Source: Sarcocystis neurona (taxonomy: Eukaryota; Apicomplexa; Conoidasida; Eucoccidiorida; Sarcocystidae). From it: 64,000 bases of DNA. The first letter of the stretch is position 1, and each line of letters begins with the position of its first letter. Location: positions 2,101,369 through 2,165,368 of the forward strand of contig KL647307.1 in the NCBI GenBank assembly GCA_000727475.1. The letters run 5' to 3'. Below the pieces are notes generated by a model, which had not been told where the DNA came from, searched no databases, and was given only the letters and a program-made list of their open reading frames with translations. A program made the translations under genes and the position numbers. Shown here one piece after another: positions 59,059 to 64,000 of the stretch.

Positions 59059-60672
59059 GACGCAACGCCGGCTAGAAAGTCATTTAATGCTTTCAACTGG
59101 CGTTACCTGTCTTGTTATCTTTCGCACGTGCTCCGCCGAGAGAGAGAAGTCCATTTGTAGAATCGGTGTTGCCCTTTGACGAATTCGCACGACCACGGTA
59201 GTCCCCGTGACGACAAGCCGTTTTTTGCTTGCGATTGCACACCCTTGTACTATCACCACCGCTTCTTTTTGCAGACGTCTTAGAATTAGGACGATTTTGT
59301 CGGCCTGTAGCCTGTCGGGTGTGATGCACTTGCCGTGAATTTCCGTCTCCAGCGTTGACGACACATATGGTTGCAGCGTCCGGGCTGCGCAACTCTTTGA
59401 GCGTATGTGCAAATCTGAATACAATTGTTGCCAATATCAGCAGTTCGTGACATCACACGTCTCAGGAAGAAAGTCGAGTCTCGTAGTAGGCAGCTAGAAT
59501 GGGGCTGAACGTAAACTGTGGCCTACACGATACGCATGCTAACGGTGAGGTGCGCATCGTTTGTAGTGATTATAAACGAAGTTGACACAGGGCGTGGAGC
59601 AGCCGCAGGGAACACAAGCCACTGTCTCTGCTGAATCACACAAGGGCCATACCATTGCAGTGGTATATATCAAGAACTCTGCACTCAATTAACGCCTAGC
59701 TCCGCTTTTAAGAGTGACTCCGAACTGGTGTTTACATGTTAAAAGACGCTGAAGCAGTTTCTGCACGTAGACCTGGGAAGCTGATTTTGTGGTCACTCAA
59801 ACTGCACTACAATGCAGAATACAGATTTGTTAGCGGAGGCAGTCTTCTGCCGGCTGCAGTTGTCGCATTGTGTCTTCTTTCCTAAGAGACGTATTGCTTG
59901 TTTTAGCCAGTGCAGAAATCAGCTAGGATGCCTTGTCACGCTATTCACAAACTCTGCAGTGTTTAAACGCACTTTAAGTGGACTTCACCTGCATGCCTCT
60001 CCGCTAAGGCACATGCCTTTGGCGTAGAATTTACACAAAGCGGTTTTGAAGGCTAACAGCTGGTGACTGTTGCATCGAAGCTGCTCCCTAGAATGGGCGT
60101 ACGGGCATTCCAAATCTTCACAAGGAAGTCCGCGAAACACACGTCGACACCACTTTGTGCAACGCAGGTCGGGCAGGTCGCGTAATTCTGCCTGGAAACA
60201 AACACATAAAACGGAGCAAGTTCAGACAAAGTTGCAAACTGTTGGGTGCAACTTCACCAGCAAAATCAGCGAAACTACGTCTGCGTCTACGTGTACAGGC
60301 ACGTTTACGGCGGTGGAAGTGTACACTGGCGGGGGCGCACGCGGACGGTCCGGCACCTGGTCCACGTACTATGTGTATACAGAATCTATCCACATCCACA
60401 TACATGCGCATACACGTGTGTACATGTACATGTAGAATTGCTTGTCTACGCCAATTCTGAGCAGTACGCACCAGGGAATGAGCGAAGCTGCATTGTTCTT
60501 TTTTAGGACATTTCCCTGTAGCTTTCCATTTGGAACATAACTGCGTCTTCCAGAAAAGCCCACAAGTCTGACGATGGCCGTAACACGCAGCAGCCGCACC
60601 ACTAGGGTGCGGTGCGACGTTATTTCCGACAGTTGCGGAACGCAAGCTACCGCCCGTAGTGGGGGTCTTCAT
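56569..60672 (-). CDS. Triple CCCH zinc-finger protein with 4E-binding-type motif
   Basis: Four-exon model: 60672-60472, 60191-59989, 59414-59107 and 58976-56569, 1,039 residues. Finger 1 is C46-x8-C55-x5-C61-x3-H65, finger 2 C82-x8-C91-x4-C96-x3-H100, finger 3 C120-x7-C128-x5-C134-x3-H138; finger 3 is assembled across intron 2 (Arg135 split). Such fingers usually bind single-stranded RNA. The large last exon is Ser/Gln/Ala-rich and has YTKTQLL (Tyr490), the YxxxxL-hydrophobic form used by eIF4E-binding proteins. Donors and acceptors of introns 1 and 2 are clear (CTG|GTGCGT, TTTCCAG|GCA, GCAG|GTGAAG, GTATTCAG|A). Intron 3 (59106-58977) is less certain: reading on without it ends at a TGA at 59093, only 34 bases before an ATG (59058, poor context GCGTCATGA) that opens the 829-codon frame. 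Two separate genes are the alternative. Inferred role: RNA binding with translational control. Confidence 0.68.
58201..58221 (-). other. Candidate eIF4E-binding motif YTKTQLL
   Basis: Seven codons reading YTKTQLL, residue 280 of the 829-codon frame. It fits the canonical Y-x4-L-hydrophobic consensus and resembles the YTKEELL of animal 4E-T. One such match in a protein of this length can arise by chance, so the call rests on the CCCH context as well. Confidence 0.4.
59393..60540 (-). other. Three tandem CCCH zinc fingers (exons 1-3)
   Basis: Linkers are short and conserved in style: each finger ends AHS or AHT and is followed by an ELR-like turn (HSLAELRDLPDL, HSREQLRCNS, HTLKELRSPD), and the lead-in FWKTQLC / RCTKWC / FKTALC precedes the first Cys. 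This regular repetition over three exons confirms both introns. The pattern is that of tandem RNA-binding CCCH proteins of alveolates and animals. Confidence 0.88.
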
Positions 60673-63600
60673 TATTACTTGTTTTGCTGTTGAGGTGTCA
60701 TCAGCGTTGACAGACTTTCAGGCACCCGACTTCGGGCACAGCTGTGAAGCCGGGCTTCCAACGGTACGCATCCCTGAGAGTTTGTTGGTTGCAACGTCAG
60801 CTGGCCGTATACCACCGGTATACCAGAAGTGGGCCATGCAGCAGTCTGCCGGTAGAACTGGCCGTTGTACAGGTAGATCCCTCCCCTCTATGCAAAAGGG
60901 GTGGTGGCCAGTGAAAATCGAACGACGTATTACCCTCTACAAGCCTCTCTTGATGCGTCGGTTTGTGAGCCACCGTATGGTACCTCGGTGTGAGCGCACA
61001 TGTGTCGTGCACCTGCGCCTCGGTATGTGTACATATCCGAAAAAGGGGTACATGAAATTCGACTGTGACGTGCACGTCCTCCTGTACTCCCGAGCAAGCG
61101 TATTGAAGAATTCGCGACGTCCGAGCCAAGCACATCGGAGATTTTATTGTGTCAACATTCAGCTGCTGCGCTCTGCCGCAGAAGCATTTCAGCGAAGATC
61201 GCTAGCTCCGTCACCAACGTTTGCCTGTTCGTTCATATCACTGGTCTCAGTCGTCTTTGTTCAAAACGTTCACATGCGCAGCTGACAATGTTTTTCGTAT
61301 CTTCCGCAGAGACGGGTGTGGTAGAAAGCAGTAACGCAGCGGTGGACACACTGACGGAGATGTATACCGTGCTGCTCCAATGTCTGCGTGAAAGATAGCA
61401 GATCGTCGCATTTTATGGGGAGGAAGTAGCTGCCATTGTTACCAATATGTTCCCCCGTGTTTATTTACAGTCTTTTCACTTTTGTGGCCATTCCGTTATT
61501 ACTGGAAAGCACCCATATATTAAAGAAGCTCTTCTCTGCGTGCAGAGTGCGCCACTTCGGTGTTCTTAGATTATTTTCTTCGACACATCTTTGCAGGACA
61601 CCTCAAACGTTCAGCATGTTCTACTGACTCACCTGAAAAAGATAGAGTCGGATCAATTGTGGGCGCTTCAGATCCTGCGAGGCGCAGACTGCAAAATTAG
61701 GTCGCCTTACCGGAGGGTGGGATCAGCGCAGCCAGGAGGTACCTTATGAATTTAGCCCAACATTCACAAACAGCATCAGTCGGTGATGGGGAAGGTCTTC
61801 ACTGAAAGGATGTCTGCCACGTGGTCGTGGTCGCCCGCCACAACCAGCTCAACACGGGGATGAACGCACACATCGTCCCTCTTTCCTGTGGAAAGTGATA
61901 CGCAGGATTGTCTGTGGCATTACCAGAATTTTAAAACGAAAGATTTCTGGCTGTAAGAATCACCCCTACGTGAACACGACGTTGAAGACAGGTGTGCGAC
62001 GAGTCCCGAAAATTTGCGCGGAGAAAACTGGTGGAGCCAGGGTTGACATCCTGTTGCACAGCGAGACGTTATCGCTAAATGTCGTCTTGTTCATTGTTCC
62101 CTGGAGGGAACTCAGGTCAAGACAGAGAGGCACTCGCTCGCCCGAGGGAATTCCTAGAAAAGGGGGTGCCACGACGTGGTCGTCTACGCTCGGCGCTCTG
62201 CTGTTGCTGCTGGCGGTCCTGTTCGTGTCGACCCTTTTCAATGCGGTAGTCTTACTGGTGTACTACGGCCCTGGCTGTATCTTATTTTTGACGACAGCCT
62301 GCACGTGCTGCAACCAGATTCTCTCCACGTATACAGAGAGTGCGTACTCCCGCTGCTGCGAACGTTACTACTTTGCCGCCTCTGTCATAGTTGCCCTGGC
62401 GTTACAGCTACTTCTTGGAAAACGACTATCGACAAAAATTTGTTGCTGACTTCGTCGAAGCGAGAGATGAAGGACGCTGACGTATGTCGAACGAGAATGG
62501 GAGTGTTGTACGCAACGCAGTATTTTACAGCGCTACGAGTTCTGTCTTCTCCTACGGTCTGTAAAAGGTGGGTCTTCCCGAACATACACGCTGTCCTGAA
62601 AGGATATGCAGACGGGTTACCCCGCACGCTATGCAGGTCAGTTGCCTCCAGATTGGTGAGAATGTGCAAAAAATGTTGCTGCAGGTGACATTCTGCGCCA
62701 TTTTCCACGTATAATGCTGTGATGTGTTCGTGGTATATCGTACACGACACGGTGCGCCCACACACTCGCTGAATAAACATAGTTATGTTTGTGTATGCCA
62801 CTGTGTAAGTAAACTGATGAAACAGAGGCATTGCACGGTACAGGCAAATCACTTTCTCGTCGACCACATGCTCTCCAGCTACTGCACCACGCACTTGAGA
62901 TGCACAGCGCAATGTGTGTGCTTAAATTATTCCGTTGATAGGCTTGTCAGGTAGAACACAGATAAAACATGCACATCTTGGAACACGCCGTCGTGTATGC
63001 GCTTGGGAGGAGTTACTTCTGCGTTCCTTCGTGCGTATGTCTGATTTTGCGCATTAGAGTTGAGTCGTGAACAGCAGGGAGGCAACCCAACAGAGGCACG
63101 CAGGCGGCTATCTTGAAGTTTTTTCTGTAGAGTTAGTAATTAAGAGCTCTCCACCAAGTGCAGACCGTATTACGCTCGTCAGCACTGGGTGTCGTCTAGG
63201 AAGACGGAAAATGCAAGTCGAACGCCTTGGCCATTTACAAAAAAAGACGGGGGCGCCTTAAGAAAAAACACACAGATGCGTTAAAACAGGCAACCGTGTT
63301 CCCGGGAACAACCATAAGAAAGTTCTCGTTATCAGCTCCCTCGATGTTTTGCACTTCCGTCTGTTATGGAACACCGCACAATAAAGCCACTCATGTCACC
63401 ACCGCCAGGCGAGTCCGGCCACAGCCGCGGAAGGCCCGTCCACAAAGGCTTGCTTGCGGTGCTGGTAGGACAAGTGAATATGCAATATGCCTGCTGACCT
63501 CCGAGCTTCAATCGTGGGGTACGCCGGTTCGGCACTTTGGGACGCCTGTCTGCGCATTTTGTGCGTCTCTGTGTACAAGCTTTACTTCAAAATGGTATTT

Positions 63601-64000
63601 AGGCTCTCCCGTCTGTTCTCCTTGCGCAGTACCGATGAACTTCGACCAGGTGGTCTTCCTGTACTAGCAGCAGTCAGCGCTTCTCTCTGAGCACTTACAT
63701 ATCGTCACACGACACATGATAGAACGCCGCTACGAGGTGCTGTCAGACCCCGCCTTCGGACAATACCACTTCCAGGCAGCAGAGTAACTGCATGCAGCAC
63801 AAACAACACGGTTCTACGCTTACAAGGTTGAGCGTACCCGAACAGTAGCAGTAGGTATGGCACAGCTACAAATCATCACGCTAGCATGCGTTCTTTCTCG
63901 TGACAAGGTACGCCATTAAGCTGGCAAGCGGAGTTGATGCAGGTGCTCATTGCAGTGCTTCAGCGAGGAAGTCACTAGCTCCACTTCGCTACATCCGAGT
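60673..64000. other. Repeat-poor stretch, no supported gene
   Basis: A 208-codon plus-strand frame (60659-61285) begins inside the 5' end of the CCCH gene and reads like chance sequence. At 61309 a good acceptor (TATCTTCCGCAG) precedes a short frame (TGVVESSNAAVDTLTEMYTV...) ending at 61398 that could be a terminal exon. A frame at 61895-62449 has hydrophobic segments but no ATG. None can be built into a gene. Confidence 0.4.

Noticed and set aside
59080..59424. Alternative 114-codon minus-strand frame over CCCH exon 3
   Set aside because: Only the other frame continues the third finger in phase (C-R-FAH) from exon 2.
60659..61285. 208-codon plus-strand frame
   Set aside because: It begins inside the opposite-strand CCCH gene, has no recognisable feature and has random composition.
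61895..62449. Frame with several hydrophobic stretches, possible membrane protein
   Set aside because: It has no ATG and no family resemblance; the hydrophobicity follows from T-rich, CTG-containing DNA. Could be an exon but not supported.

Overview
The window looks like nuclear DNA of a coccidian apicomplexan, most likely an Eimeria species. The reasons are the very dense CAG/CTG triplet tracts that run through genes and give Ala/Ser/Gln-rich proteins, the alternation of a repeat-rich domain with a repeat-poor one, GT-AG introns, and start sites resembling the apicomplexan GNCAAAATG context. I cannot fix the species from the sequence alone.

Layout. From 1 to about 32.35 kb is a repeat-rich domain: triplet tracts whose CAG/CTG orientation flips many times, AT/GATA microsatellites (5.5-6.5 kb), several minisatellites, and a 552-base assembly gap (22803-23354). 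Its one convincing gene is a very large minus-strand NIMA-related (NEK-type) protein kinase, about 29.0 kb down to about 10.98 kb. Its kinase domain can be rebuilt only by joining three exons across introns of 1.6 and 4.5 kb; the tail is about 3,370 residues of low-complexity sequence. From about 32.35 kb to the end is a repeat-poor domain with ordinary composition.

Genes in the repeat-poor domain: a tentative three-exon hypothetical gene (42.6-43.6 kb, +); a single-exon Ser/Thr-rich hypothetical protein (47.2-48.6 kb, +); a two-exon TMEM208/SND2 homologue for ER membrane targeting (52.6-53.9 kb, +); and a four-exon gene (60.7-56.6 kb, -) predicted to encode three tandem CCCH zinc fingers followed by about 900 residues containing an eIF4E-binding-type YxxxxLL motif. 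The last gene is the most interesting item: the reading frames, splice phases and the 34-base spacing between its two open frames argue for one RNA-binding, possibly translation-regulating protein. Large parts of 32.4-42.5, 43.6-47.2, 48.6-52.6, 53.9-56.5 and 60.7-64.0 kb hold no gene I can support. All gene models are manual, from reading frame, splice signals and remembered family motifs; no search was run.
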